From contig ML986660.1 in the NCBI GenBank assembly GCA_010094045.1, positions 1 to 64,000 on the forward strand: DNA of 64,000 bases, read 5' to 3'. Below the pieces are notes generated by a model that was not told where the DNA came from, searched no databases, and worked only from the letters and a program-made list of their open reading frames with translations. Position numbers and translations under genes: made by a program. The DNA comes from Lojkania enalia. Lineage: Eukaryota > Ascomycota > Dothideomycetes > Pleosporales. Positions 35,387 through 45,645 of the stretch are shown in pieces (the first letter of the stretch is position 1; each line of letters begins with the position of its first letter).

Positions 35387-36991
35387 GTTTTCAAGAGATT
35401 AGATGCCTTGTAGATATCTATAGTTATGATAAAGAAGTTGATGGAAAACAATGAGTCTTTGGAGTAAAGAAAGATCAAGAGACAAGCTCTATGTTTGACC
35501 ACGCCGCCTGCGCCTCATTAAGGCCAAAACGACTAGGATGCTAACATTCTTGGCTTGTAAAATGACGCCTCATTTGGTTGGCACCGTTTACGCTCTAGTC
35601 CTTCCCGATCGATTGGCCCCGACATTTAATATATTGTGGGGGCGGGAAGCCGTGACTGGGCGTAGCCTCGGTACCGTAGCACGGACCCTTACAGGCGCCC
35701 CTGCGGCTTAATGCCCGTTGCTGCATTCCTTCGGGAAACGTCGATGCATTCCTTCAGGAATATGCTATTATATATGCGATGGGTTGGGAGTAAACCCAGA
35801 CGTTCCACTACATCAATAGTTAGATGTTGGAATAAGCTCGTGTCGATGTTTGCGTGGGAGACAATTTACAAACTTAGGTCATTAACTTGATACAGTAATA
35901 TTTTATATGGCATTTTACTAATTTTAATTCTTAGGCTTGTGATCGAGCATTGTATACGGTCTCCTCCTATTGACTGATATGCACATGCGTCGACCTCGAG
36001 ATAGGATGGCCGCTTTAGGCGTCTCTAGGCGCCGTGATTATTTTCCCATTGGTTTATAGGTCAAGCAATACCACGATCCTGTTATAGCAAAGCCATATGA
36101 TTCTATTCAATGTAAGTTCAATTCCGGATCTAGAAAACTACGAATCTCTCGCTGGGACCGCAAAAATGGCTTAGCACTGAGGATATGTGTTCGCTCTTAC
36201 AGCGGACGCTTAACTAAGAGAGAATCAGCGCACGTCTATTTCTTGCAACATGTGATCTTTTAAATTTAAGATGTCTCGGATTACGAATGCAAGCACACTC
36301 TGCAGGGACGACATTTGAGGTTCTCTACAGCTGGATAGGTTGAGAATCATCTTATCGGCTCATAGCTCAACAAAATATAGTATAGACTTTCTCCACAAAT
36401 TCTCGCGACCAACCTATGCGAGTATAATAGCACAAGGAGGCATTGCCAGTCCGATGTGCGCGAGTTATTTCTACATGATACTTACAGATACTTGATTGGG
36501 TGAACGCAACGTTGGATAAGACTACGCATTTCAACCGACATGCAAGCTAAGATTTAGGGGGCCATTGATATAGTACTATATTCAGGGAATGACGATCACT
36601 TGGCTTTGAATCCTCCGTTCCGCCGGGCAAATATGCAATGAATACGTGAGATAGCTACACGAGATGACTGCTTTCCCGAGACGTGCGTGAATCTACCTCC
36701 AAGACGGAAACTCGAACTATCGTCCGAAACAAGGCCGAATTGCATTCCACATGAAGATCTTTGCCAACCAAAGGCAGCAAATTATATGCCGTCTTGGCGC
36801 GAAGGCGTATTGGATGTCACACAATACTCTTAAATAAGGGCGGGATGCCTTGATTCTATTCATTCGAAGGCTGTGAGAATTTTCGGTTGTTTGCTAGAAT
36901 TTCTCAAGTCAATATCCCTCCTTCTGATTATAAGCTTTTGACTTCAAGTTTATTCGTAAATTTCTTAGAACATAAAGCATCCTCATTTCAG
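35387..36991. promoter_or_regulatory. Divergent promoter region between SDR and UbiA-type gene
   Basis: About 1.6 kb. Two near-identical 16-bp direct repeats, TGCATTCCTTCGGGAA at 35722-35737 and TGCATTCCTTCAGGAA at 35745-35760, are spaced 23 bp start to start, each holding a TTCC-N4-GGAA inverted core. A CGG-N2-CCG (CGGTACCG) lies at 35669-35676. Such paired sites are candidates for a cluster regulator; no regulator gene is seen in the window. No coding region supportable. Confidence 0.4.
35722..35760 (+). repeat. 16-bp direct repeat pair with TTCC-N4-GGAA cores
   Basis: TGCATTCCTTCGGGAA at 35722-35737 and TGCATTCCTTCAGGAA at 35745-35760 differ by one base. They sit 336 bp upstream of the SDR start and 1.23 kb upstream of the UbiA-type start. 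Confidence 0.85.
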
Positions 36992-38020
36992 ATGCATTCA
37001 TCCGCACAAACATCGACGGTGAAGGGTCGAAAGAACCCACCAAAGAAGGAGCAGCAAATCGTTGCCAAAAACAGTACTAAGTGGTACAAGGTACTTTAGT
37101 TGCGGGTGCATGTTACTGCTTAACCTCTAACGTTGAGTTAGTTTCGCGCATTGCCATACCATTTGTTCACCATATGGCTCATAGCCTGTAACGACTTGAA
37201 GTCTATTGTGTTGCCGGAAACAGCTTTTGGCATATTCAGTGCTCTAGCTGCACCTCTTACAACCAATCCTAATCCGACAGCTATCGATGTTCTATCACGT
37301 CTTCCACGAGTTGTCCTTTGGAACTGGATGAACGTTCTTCTCTTCGACATCGCTAACCAACGACTTCCGAGTTCTATAATCGAAGACCGAATAAATAAAT
37401 CCTGGCGCCCATTGCCGTCAGGAAGACTCACAGAGACGAGCGCTAGACGTCTGCTCCTAGCAATCATTCCGCTGGTATTTCTGGGCAGTCTTTGGCTCGG
37501 AGCTGTTCATGAGACAGCAGCGCACGCAGTCTTGACATGGATGTACAACGACCTCGGTGGAGCCGATGAGCTCTATATTATACGTAACATTATCAATGCG
37601 CTAGGTTTCATGTGCTATAGCTCTGGGGCGACAAAGGTTGCTGCAGGGGAATACGATTTAACCACTCGAGCCTATATCTGGATAGCTATAGTAGGCGCTA
37701 TCATTTTCTCAACACTCTCTATGCAGGATCTCCCTGATGTCGAGGGGGACGCCGCACGAGGAAGACTAACGAGCCCCTTGGTAAACGGAGATACTTTCAC
37801 TCGATGGGAGATCGCAATTCCGATCTTCCTTTGGTCGATCATTTGCCCGCTCTTTTGGGGAGTCAACCTCCTCGGGTATGTCATCACAATCGTTGTGGGG
37901 AGTCTGCTCGCATTTCGTATTCTATGGTTCCGGACTGTGGCGGGTGATAAAGTGTCGTGGAAGACGTGGTGCTTCTGGACTGGGACGCTGTATGCTTTGC
38001 CAATGTTCGTGTCAACATAG
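36992..38020 (+). CDS. UbiA-family prenyltransferase / UbiA-type terpene cyclase-like enzyme
   Basis: Exons 36992-37090 and 37142-38020, with a 51-bp intron (GTACTT to GTTAG, branch CTAAC), give 325 residues. The body is polytopic (about 8 hydrophobic helices). UbiA landmarks: first aspartate region FDIANQ then EDRINK.WRPLPSGRL (about 105-130), and the second motif QDLPDVEGDAARGR (about 215-230). The first motif departs from the canonical N-D-x-x-D-x-x-x-D, reading NVLLFDIANQ. WLIACNDLKSIVLPETAFG and LTWMYNDLGGADE match, to my recollection, the fungal group that includes the membrane-bound cyclase Fma-TC of fumagillin biosynthesis, rather than ubiquinone COQ2. Candidate role: prenyl transfer or farnesyl-diphosphate cyclisation in the ER membrane. 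It is the only possible scaffold-making enzyme among the neighbouring P450s, SDR and efflux pump. Start choice: first ATG in frame at 36992, with a basic N-terminus. Confidence 0.85.
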
Positions 38021-40874
38021 TTGCGGGTGGGATAAAATTGGAGTGAAGGACATTATTTTTCAAGGTACATCCCAATAATTGTCTATCGATATAACTATTT
38101 CGGCTCCGTTAGATAGTATTGATGGGATTTCAACGACGGCTCTGCAGGAGACCTGTACTAACTAGGCCAAATTAGGCTAGCGTCATTCCTACGCGGCACG
38201 CTTTCGCTCAACTATTCTACATCCTTTTGCTTCTCATACTAGACGTTATCATTACATGAATTCCCTAATGTTACCAAACATTTCAAAGGCTGCCACTAGC
38301 TGACAGCCGCCAACATGTAAATTCTTCTAACATGGCTTGGCGGAATAGCCAAGTATCATTACTGCGACGACATTCTCAACGCTTCTGACGTAGCCCTATC
38401 GCTGGAGTTAGTGACGAAAGAGATAGCTGGATACGAGATATACGTAAGATTAGGACTCGCTATTGATTGGCTACCTCATAGAAATAATATTTTCCAGTCG
38501 AGGCATGGGGGGAGAGTTGGTTACGGCCCTTAATATATCTTAATATCGTTCGAGTGGGTTTTGTTATTAGTCACTATTGAGGGAAGTTTCTCTTACTATG
38601 ATCAGTATGACTTCATGCCTCTCGCAATTATCAAGCGGGACGTTGAACACGCCGTTAGAAGTACTATGAGCTAGAATCATCGCTTTGAGACGGCTATAGA
38701 TCATTATTCCTGCTCAATACCGATCTGAATGATTAACCCCACTCAGCCATTATGTATGCCAACGAACCACGCCTGTTTTTTTAAAGCTTTAGGGATTCTG
38801 GATCTGAGCGAATAGTATTACCTGGATCCGTCCCGAAGGGGTAGTGGATTGGACCATCTTTCGTTCCATAAACTCTACGAAACAACTGCACTATGTGTCC
38901 ATCATACCAGGAGATCCTGCACACAACCGGGATTGTGCAGTGGCGAAAAAGGTCAGCAGGACGCTTTAAATGAGCGGCTCAGCCCCAAAGACCCGAATTT
39001 GCAGGAGGAATAGTCATTGTCACCATCAATGTTGTCAAGAAAGTTTGAAGTAATGAGCACAGAAAATACGACCGACCCCGTTTCTGCTTAGGGAAGGCTA
39101 AGGTGCAACCCCGACCCCGTAAAGTCACTCCGATGAGAAGCCAAATCTGGACGTCTACACACGGGATCAAGCTGAGAGGATCAAGCAGCGGCCTAGCAGG
39201 ATGTGTGGGAAAGTCACAGCAGTGCAGTTGCATGCATCGTGTTGCTCCGCCGGCAGGAAGGGTGAATTGCCAAGGGCTTGGTTTACGTTGGAGCTTTTGC
39301 ACTCCGTCAGCTGTGGCTATGCAAGCTTTGCGCTCGATGCATGATTTATAGGAGCTAATGAATTGGAGTACGAGTTGGCACGTGGTGGACTTGGAATATA
39401 AGCTTCGCAGGAAGTACGGGTGGCTTCCACCCAGGTACTCGGGTAACTGTCCACTTCTTAAATATCTTGCAGACCACTGGTACCCGGGTTAGAGAGGATT
39501 ATAACTCTTTCCTCCAGCAGTAACCTATGGTAGTATGACGCATTGGGCCAGGCTAGCACTGTCTTTTAGGTCACGCTGACGAGAGACCAATCCGATACCA
39601 GGCTGAAGTGTCAATGCTCAACGCAGGGAAGGGAGCGTGGAAACTATGAGCTTAATGGGCCAGTTAGATTAATGACTACTCTTACGCATTTTATAACAAG
39701 GTACTCGGTCCGGTTACTCTTCTAAATGATATGGTTTCCATTCCTATTTTGAATACTCCTAAGTTCAGACGCAGTATTAGACATGTTCTACAACCCTGGA
39801 AGCGAGTGCACTCTTTCAAGGCCATATAAGGGTCGCCCTGTGAGGAACATAATTCTTCCGGAACCGATTGCGCTCCCTACTCTGCTTAAGCATTGACCGC
39901 TCCCAATACAAAACTTCTTTATCGCACTCTTTCAACGCTATTCCTAAAGAAACTTCATCATTGCATCAAAAATAGCTTCAGGTGCATGCACAATATCTGA
40001 ATTGAGATGCTCGGGTCCTCAGTCCGTAAGTGACAGAATCCTTCGTCACGTGTGTTGCTATTCACAGTATCCCGGTAAAATCCCGGCTAAGACCGTTCCT
40101 TGCAGATATTGCTTCCAGAATGCTTGGTATATTTATATACCATGGCAGAACCCTCGTCGTCGTCATCAGACCGAAAGTGGTGAGTACTCTACCGGTAGTC
40201 TCGGCAGCTTGAATTTAGGCTTATTTACCCTCCTTTCCGGCGCAAATGATTTTTATATTTTCACAAACTTGCATCCCGAGCGCCGAGAGTTAGCCAGGTG
40301 CCCCACCTGGTCGTCGGTAAAGATGCGTTTCACGCCACCCACTTGTCGTTCATGCAAGTGTGTCGAGCACGCGCTGAAGCGTGGTACAGATCAACCAACT
40401 GACGATCGCCACGCTCTAGAGCTATGAGGGGGCTTCTTCGCCCAGTCAAGAATCGGCCAATCATATCGGAGATTTATTCTTGATTTATTCGGCATTCTAT
40501 GCCTTTTTTCCACATGCCATGTGCAGAATTTCCTTAAGCCCCACGTTTCAATCTTGCTAACCTTCTCCGATATTAACAATAACCTGGAATGACCTCGCGT
40601 TCTACGCGGGTCGAAAATTGTACTAAATAATCATATTTCCGGCTTGGTTGCAATATTCACCGTGGCTTGTGGAGCTCTTTGGAGCTCACACGAGCCATCG
40701 CGTATCCAATTTCATATTCGATGAACCGTTTGGCGGGTTATCTTTTGATTGCCGTCCTCAATGCCTTCCTTTTGTGTAACAAGTGGGCTTCAATGGCCCA
40801 TTGACTTTTCCCTTCAAATATTGGGCCCAATTCCACTTTCTCTTTGCGCAGAATTTCCCTTCGCAAACACAAGA
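38021..40874. other. Long gene-poor stretch
   Basis: About 2.9 kb. No gene can be supported. At 40142 an ATG in good context (ACCATGG) opens MAEPSSSSSDRK and meets a strong donor GTGAGT at 40179, and a second donor/acceptor pair lies near 40025-40067, which hint at a spliced transcript between about 40000 and 40430; no downstream exon could be joined convincingly. A short ORF + 39103-39351 has no features. The rest is AT-rich. Confidence 0.4.
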
Positions 40875-41753
40875 ATGCGGTGGACTTTCCTCAGCATAGC
40901 GGTAGCCATTGGCGCCTCGGGCGCCTCTGCCTCCTTCAATGAAGCCATTGCAGCGCGTTTCAATTTCCCTTCTGGCTCTCTCCCGCTCTCTGAAGAGAAT
41001 GCGCAGCCCCAAAAGCGGAACGCAACCACACCAAACCTATTCGCGCGATTCCTCGACCGACGGCAGCTAACTGGAAGATGCGGAGCTGAGTACAACAATC
41101 AAGTGTGCACGGACAATCAGTGCTGCTCTTCCTACGGCTATTGTGGTAACGAATTCGAGTACTGTGGCGAAATCGTGGGATGCCAGCCGAACTATGGAAG
41201 ATGCGGTGACCGTCCGATACCTTCATCCACTCCAACTCCGACTCCGACTCCCACGCCAAGCTCAAGCTCTTCGTCCCGCGTGATTCCTTCCTCCTCAAGC
41301 TCGTCGCCCCCATTACCTTCTGGCACTATGGTCATTTCTCTCAATGGCCAATGCGGTAACGTAACGACTTGCGCCGGATCCGGATTCGGGAACTGTTGCT
41401 CGGAATGGTATTTCTGTGGCAATTCTAACGAGTACTGTGGCACTGGATGTCGGTCGGCTTTTGGTAACTGCGGTGGCGGGCAGCCTCCCGTCTCATCGCC
41501 ATCATCTTCAACACCAACTCCCACGCCTACTATCCCCAGTTCGACGCCTACTCCCACGCCGACAGGCAGGGGTCCTGCTAGTTCCGACGGACGATGTGGC
41601 GATGGCTACTACTGTGACACCTCGACATTTGGAAGGTGTTGCTCGGACTATGGTTGGTGCGGTAACCAAGAAGATTATTGCCGTATCGCCTATGGATGTC
41701 AACCAGAGTGGGGTCTGTGTGGGACGCCGCCACAGCTGATAGTAGGTATGTAA
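40875..41753 (+). CDS. Secreted chitin-binding protein with three CBM18 domains
   Basis: A 292-residue extracellular protein. Start at 40875 because MRWTFLSIAVAIGASGASA is a good signal peptide; the frame is open upstream but not hydrophobic. A dibasic DRRQ near 62-64 and QKR near 47-49 could be Kex2 sites. Three hevein-type (CBM18) modules at about 68-111, 158-200 and 239-283 each carry the CCSxxGYCG-type core (CCSSYGYCG, CCSEWYFCG, CCSDYGWCG) with 8-Cys-like spacing. Linkers are Thr/Pro- and Ser-rich and probably O-glycosylated. No catalytic domain follows. Known members bind chitin and can shield hyphae from host or competitor chitinases; that role here is inference. A GTATGT donor-like sequence overlaps the stop codon at 41746, so a further 3' exon is conceivable. 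Confidence 0.9.
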   Translation: MRWTFLSIAVAIGASGASASFNEAIAARFNFPSGSLPLSEENAQPQKRNATTPNLFARFLDRRQLTGRCGAEYNNQVCTDNQCCSSYGYCGNEFEYCGEIVGCQPNYGRCGDRPIPSSTPTPTPTPTPSSSSSSRVIPSSSSSSPPLPSGTMVISLNGQCGNVTTCAGSGFGNCCSEWYFCGNSNEYCGTGCRSAFGNCGGGQPPVSSPSSSTPTPTPTIPSSTPTPTPTGRGPASSDGRCGDGYYCDTSTFGRCCSDYGWCGNQEDYCRIAYGCQPEWGLCGTPPQLIVGM

Positions 41754-42160
41754 AGCACAAATGAGTGAAAAGCACCTGCGGTGGGACTGGTTGAATTTTG
41801 GTTACGGGCTATTCTTGGGAGATTGATAGATTCAATGTGAAGAGAGGGTTAGAAATGCGTTGCTTCAGATCTTGTGTCTCATGTGATAGTGACATATTCG
41901 CGTCTCAGCAGTAATATTTACACGTGCGTGAATGAAATCTGGGTGATCGACGATGGCTGCAGGCACGGTAGCACGAGACGGCTCGAAGCTTAATTAGCCG
42001 AGGAGCCGGGAAGGGGGGTGAATTGGACCCACGCGACCTGGCTGGAGAGGAGATCCATTTCGTACGCGGAGCCAATGCAGAACATAATCAGTCAAAGAAT
42101 ACATTAACCTATTTGACTACGTCAACGCCAGATACTAGTGAGTGGAGAAATTTCCATCTG
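41754..42160. other. Convergent intergenic spacer
   Basis: About 400 bp between convergent genes with no distinct feature. See the CBM18 entry for a possible extra exon. Confidence 0.45.
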
Positions 42161-44061
42161 TCAAACCTCGTTGTCTTTCTTCTGGCCACTCCTTCCCAAT
42201 TGTACAACAACGTCGCGACCCAATAAATGATCAATATTGGGAGCAAAGAACGAGCATATGATACCGATGCCGCAAAATGCGATGGTGCTAAGAAATACCG
42301 TTTTATATGCACTCGCATTTGCTTCTTGGTAAGCTCGAACGCCCGCTGCCTGAATATCCGGCGTCAAGCCTTCGACCGCAGACCACGCAGCGGGCGTTCC
42401 AAGCGTAAGAGCAGAAAGAAATGACGGAACGCTTGCCTCAGGCAGACCGGCGCTTAATAGTGCTGGAGGTACTTGCGTAGGTATAGTCTTAGCTAGTCGA
42501 TTAGATAAAACAACTGTGTAGATTGTGGAGCAAATTGTTGATATGAATGAACGAGCTGACCCAGCAATGCCAGTTGCGGTGCCAATTTCCCTTTGGTCTT
42601 TAATGCAAATCGTTGCAACTGCAGAATTAAGGATCTCATTCCATCCGATGAACGCCGCGGCTAGGAAGACGAAGATCGCGGCTCTGACGGGCGTGTCGGG
42701 TGTGGAGGATGCCATTGCTATACATAGGCTGTTAGTCTTCTCAACCCAACCCACTATTAGGAACCAGCAATAGATATATGTAACCTACCTGCCAGAAACA
42801 CGCTCCCAATGAAGAAGACAACAATGATCTGGATATTTGTTTTCTTCTTGAAAAACGCTCCTACAAACTCGCCAAACAAGATTCCACTGTTTGATATGCA
42901 GGATACCCATCCCGCCCACATAACTCCATGCCCATCTGCATACAACACCGCGACCATGGAGGGCCATATGATAGCAAGGGCATAGTAAACAGCAGCGCCC
43001 AATGACCATAGTAGCACCGTAACGTTCCATGGCATATTCTTTAACAAATGCATAGGCAGTAATGGTTCCTTCAGGTTCCCCCACGCTTCCCAGCAAAAGA
43101 ATGCAACAAGCGAGACAAAACCAACTACAATTGTCACAATGACATGGGCGGAGTTCCAAGGATGAAGAGTACCGCCCCAAGAGATCCCCATGAGGAACAG
43201 TAAGAGGCCCATGGTGAAGAGGAGGGTGCCAATGTAGTCGAAGTCGAGCAGAAATTGCCGTTTTGTGCTAGAGCTGTGCTTCATGTTGAACGTCGGGGGT
43301 TTGTAAAAGAAGTACCAAGCCAAGGTGCAGGAACCATTGAGGGCGATGAGGAGGTAAAATATCCCGCGCCAGCCTACCGACGTCTGAAAGATATAAGCAT
43401 ATGCGATTGCAGGAGCGAATCCACTGGATGGGATAGCCCAAGCAAATACCCAAGCCTGGGCGAGAAATCTGTATGTTGTGGGAACAAGTTCGCTAATAGC
43501 AAAGGCATACGACAGCTGACTAGCAGCGCCGAGCCCAATCAGTGTCTCGCCAGCTATCAATCCCGGAATATCAGGCGCAACAGCAGCGACTATGCATCCG
43601 AGTGTCGCTAGTGCATTGCCGCCGATGAAGAACCATCGACGTCCGAAGAGGTCACTCAACCTTCCTACAAGCATAAGCCCCACGGAGTTGGTTAGGAGGT
43701 AGCTGAGAGCTACCCAGCTGAGATTTGGATCGGGGCCAATATCAGCGTTGATGAAGGAGAGGACTGGTGCCGCTAGACCGAAGCCACCAACGCCGCAGCC
43801 AAAGCTTAGACCAATGGCAAACACTGAAATATGTTACTTGCTAATACTATACTACAGAATATTTGGGGTTTCATTGAACTTACTAGAACCCAAAAAGTTT
43901 GCACTGGTGAAGTAGCCCTTGGGTAGCTCAGAGTCTGAAACTGTGAAGTCGCGACCTTTGATATCATCCTCATCTTGAAAAGAGTTGGTTTTCTCTTTAT
44001 CGTGTAGGATTTCCAGGTGAGATGTTGTGTTTATTTGAGTTTCTTCTTTAGGTGTTGTCAT
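42161..44061 (-). CDS. MFS efflux transporter, TRI12/DHA2 type
   Basis: Exons 44061-43884, 43823-42789 and 42717-42161, joined by 60-bp (GTAAGT to TTTCAG) and 71-bp (GTAGGT to TATAG) introns, give 589 residues. The first intron splits an ATG codon. N-terminal 55 residues are hydrophilic, then about 14 hydrophobic helices. Family marks: VGRLSDLFGRRWFFIGG (MFS signature between TM2 and TM3), PLLPMHLLKN, and the C-terminal block GTATGIAGSARSFISTICSTIYTVVLSNRL, all characteristic of the fungal trichothecene efflux pump family (TRI12). Such pumps export secondary metabolites across the plasma membrane. Its place beside P450s, SDR and UbiA-type gene is consistent with self-protection or product export. 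Substrate is inference. Confidence 0.92.
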
Positions 44062-44682
44062 CTTGAAAAAAGGTAATAAGTTGCTGGATCGGAAGGCAGT
44101 ATTGCATTTAGCAGCGTACTTCAAGCAATATTATAATACTACGCTCCTACAGGAACTAAGGATAAATAGAGCCGGGGAACGGTTCAACAATAGAGACGTA
44201 CGCAGCCTGACCAGCTAAAATGTTTCGTAAAAATACTTGGGGGTTTTGCTAGTATGGAAAGTAGGACTCACTGTTGGTCGGAAAACGTTAAGCATGAATT
44301 GCCAAGCAAGGAAATCTAACATGCGATTTTCCTGCATTGTCAAAACTTATTCTCGGCCTTGTGAAAACTAAAAAAGTAAGGAATGAAAGATATTGTTGCA
44401 AGAGTCCACACGTCGTCAATTATTAGAATATTAGGCTTGTACATGATGCCATTCCATGCAGGACAAGAATGCGTAGGATAGCTTATAAACCGGGATCTGA
44501 GGCTCGGGATAGCGACCTGTCCATTATAAGGGGTCATGAGGTCCGGGGCAATTGCGGGGTAAGTCATGCTACTAGGAACTGACCGAATATATGAGCTGAC
44601 TCATTGTTAATGTCATTGTTGGAGGTGGCTGGATTTGAAGCTTAGATTTTGACTCTCCAATTAAAATCAAGTCTATTGGCCC
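44062..44682. other. Intergenic, MFS promoter side
   Basis: About 620 bp upstream of the MFS gene and downstream of the epimerase gene (both on the minus strand). No gene or notable site. Confidence 0.45.
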
Positions 44683-45645
44683 CTACGAAGCTTGTTTGTC
44701 GGCGTCAATGAAGTCTATAATGGTCCGCTCCAGGCCTACATCTTCCGCAAAGCCCAAGCTCTTGGCTCTAGATGTATCATACTTAGCAGGCCAGCTAAGC
44801 ACTATCCTCTCAATTTTTGCATCGCGTTTTTCTTTGACGAGTGCTCTCGTGTCTTTGCCGGCGATCTTCTCCAAAGCTTGGAGGATCTCGCCGCTCGTAG
44901 CCGTGTAGCCCGGAAGCAGTACTGTTCGAAAATGACCGAAGTTCTGCCCAGGCACTTCCATAGCATGCACAAGATTTCGTGCCAACGTTCTGGGAGAGCA
45001 GAGCCAAATTCCAATATTCGGATCCACAGGTAGTTCACTCTCCTGACCATGCACTGGCTCCCTCACAATCCCTGATACGAATGACGATGCCGCAGCTGTC
45101 GGAGCACCGGATCGTACGAATACGGTAGGGAGACGGACCACACGACCATCTATCAGCCCTCGTCTCGAATAGTCATTAATGAGGAGCTCAATCATTAGCT
45201 TTTGTGTGCCGTACGAGCTCTCGGGCATTGGGACAATATCTGTCTCTTTGGCGAGATTTTCGACAGCAGCCCTTCCATAGACAGCGCAAGAAGACGTAAA
45301 AATGACCTTTATTCCAGGTTTATTGGCTCGGATGGCGTCGATGAGGTTGCGGACACTATCAAAGTTTACTTTCAATCCGAGTTCCAGATTAGCCTCGGAG
45401 CCGCTAGACATGATGCCATGGAGAATGAAGACAGCATCTGGGGAGTGAGCAATCAGCGACTGACACGCTGACGGGTCTGCGAGGTCAGAACCGATGCACT
45501 TGACGTTGTTCGAATTCAATTGCGGATTTGGAGGCTGATTTACGTCAGCAAGGATCAGCTGCGTGTTGGGCGAGGCAACGAGGAGTTTCTTGGCTAGGGT
45601 CTGGCCGACGAAGCCACCGGCTCCCGTAATAATGATGGTCTTCAT
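44683..45645 (-). CDS. NAD-dependent epimerase/dehydratase, D-erythronate dehydrogenase-like
   Basis: Intronless, 320 residues, an extended SDR. TGAGGFVG at 7-14 binds NAD; the acidic D at 34 (LILADV) after the second strand favours NAD; Ser/Thr TSSCAVYG at 117-124 and YGTQK with Tyr145 and Lys149 complete the catalytic set. The blocks FILHG, LELGLKVNFDSVRNLIDA, RGLIDGRVVRLPTVFVRSGAPTAAASSF, SGIVREPVHGQE, PVDPN and the IERIVLSWPAKYD..RA..LGF tail match the bacterial/fungal group related to D-erythronate dehydrogenase (DenD) rather than to UDP-galactose epimerase. Cytosolic sugar-acid oxidation is the family role, but in a fungal accessory cluster it may act on a different hydroxy-acid. It is in the same direction as the MFS gene, 620 bp upstream. 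Confidence 0.88.
   Translation of the reverse strand: MKTIIITGAGGFVGQTLAKKLLVASPNTQLILADVNQPPNPQLNSNNVKCIGSDLADPSACQSLIAHSPDAVFILHGIMSSGSEANLELGLKVNFDSVRNLIDAIRANKPGIKVIFTSSCAVYGRAAVENLAKETDIVPMPESSYGTQKLMIELLINDYSRRGLIDGRVVRLPTVFVRSGAPTAAASSFVSGIVREPVHGQESELPVDPNIGIWLCSPRTLARNLVHAMEVPGQNFGHFRTVLLPGYTATSGEILQALEKIAGKDTRALVKEKRDAKIERIVLSWPAKYDTSRAKSLGFAEDVGLERTIIDFIDADKQAS

Noticed and set aside
40002..40430. Possible spliced transcript (ATG at 40142 with GTGAGT donor)
   Set aside because: No downstream acceptor gives a frame-preserving join with a believable peptide; kept only as a note in the gap entry.
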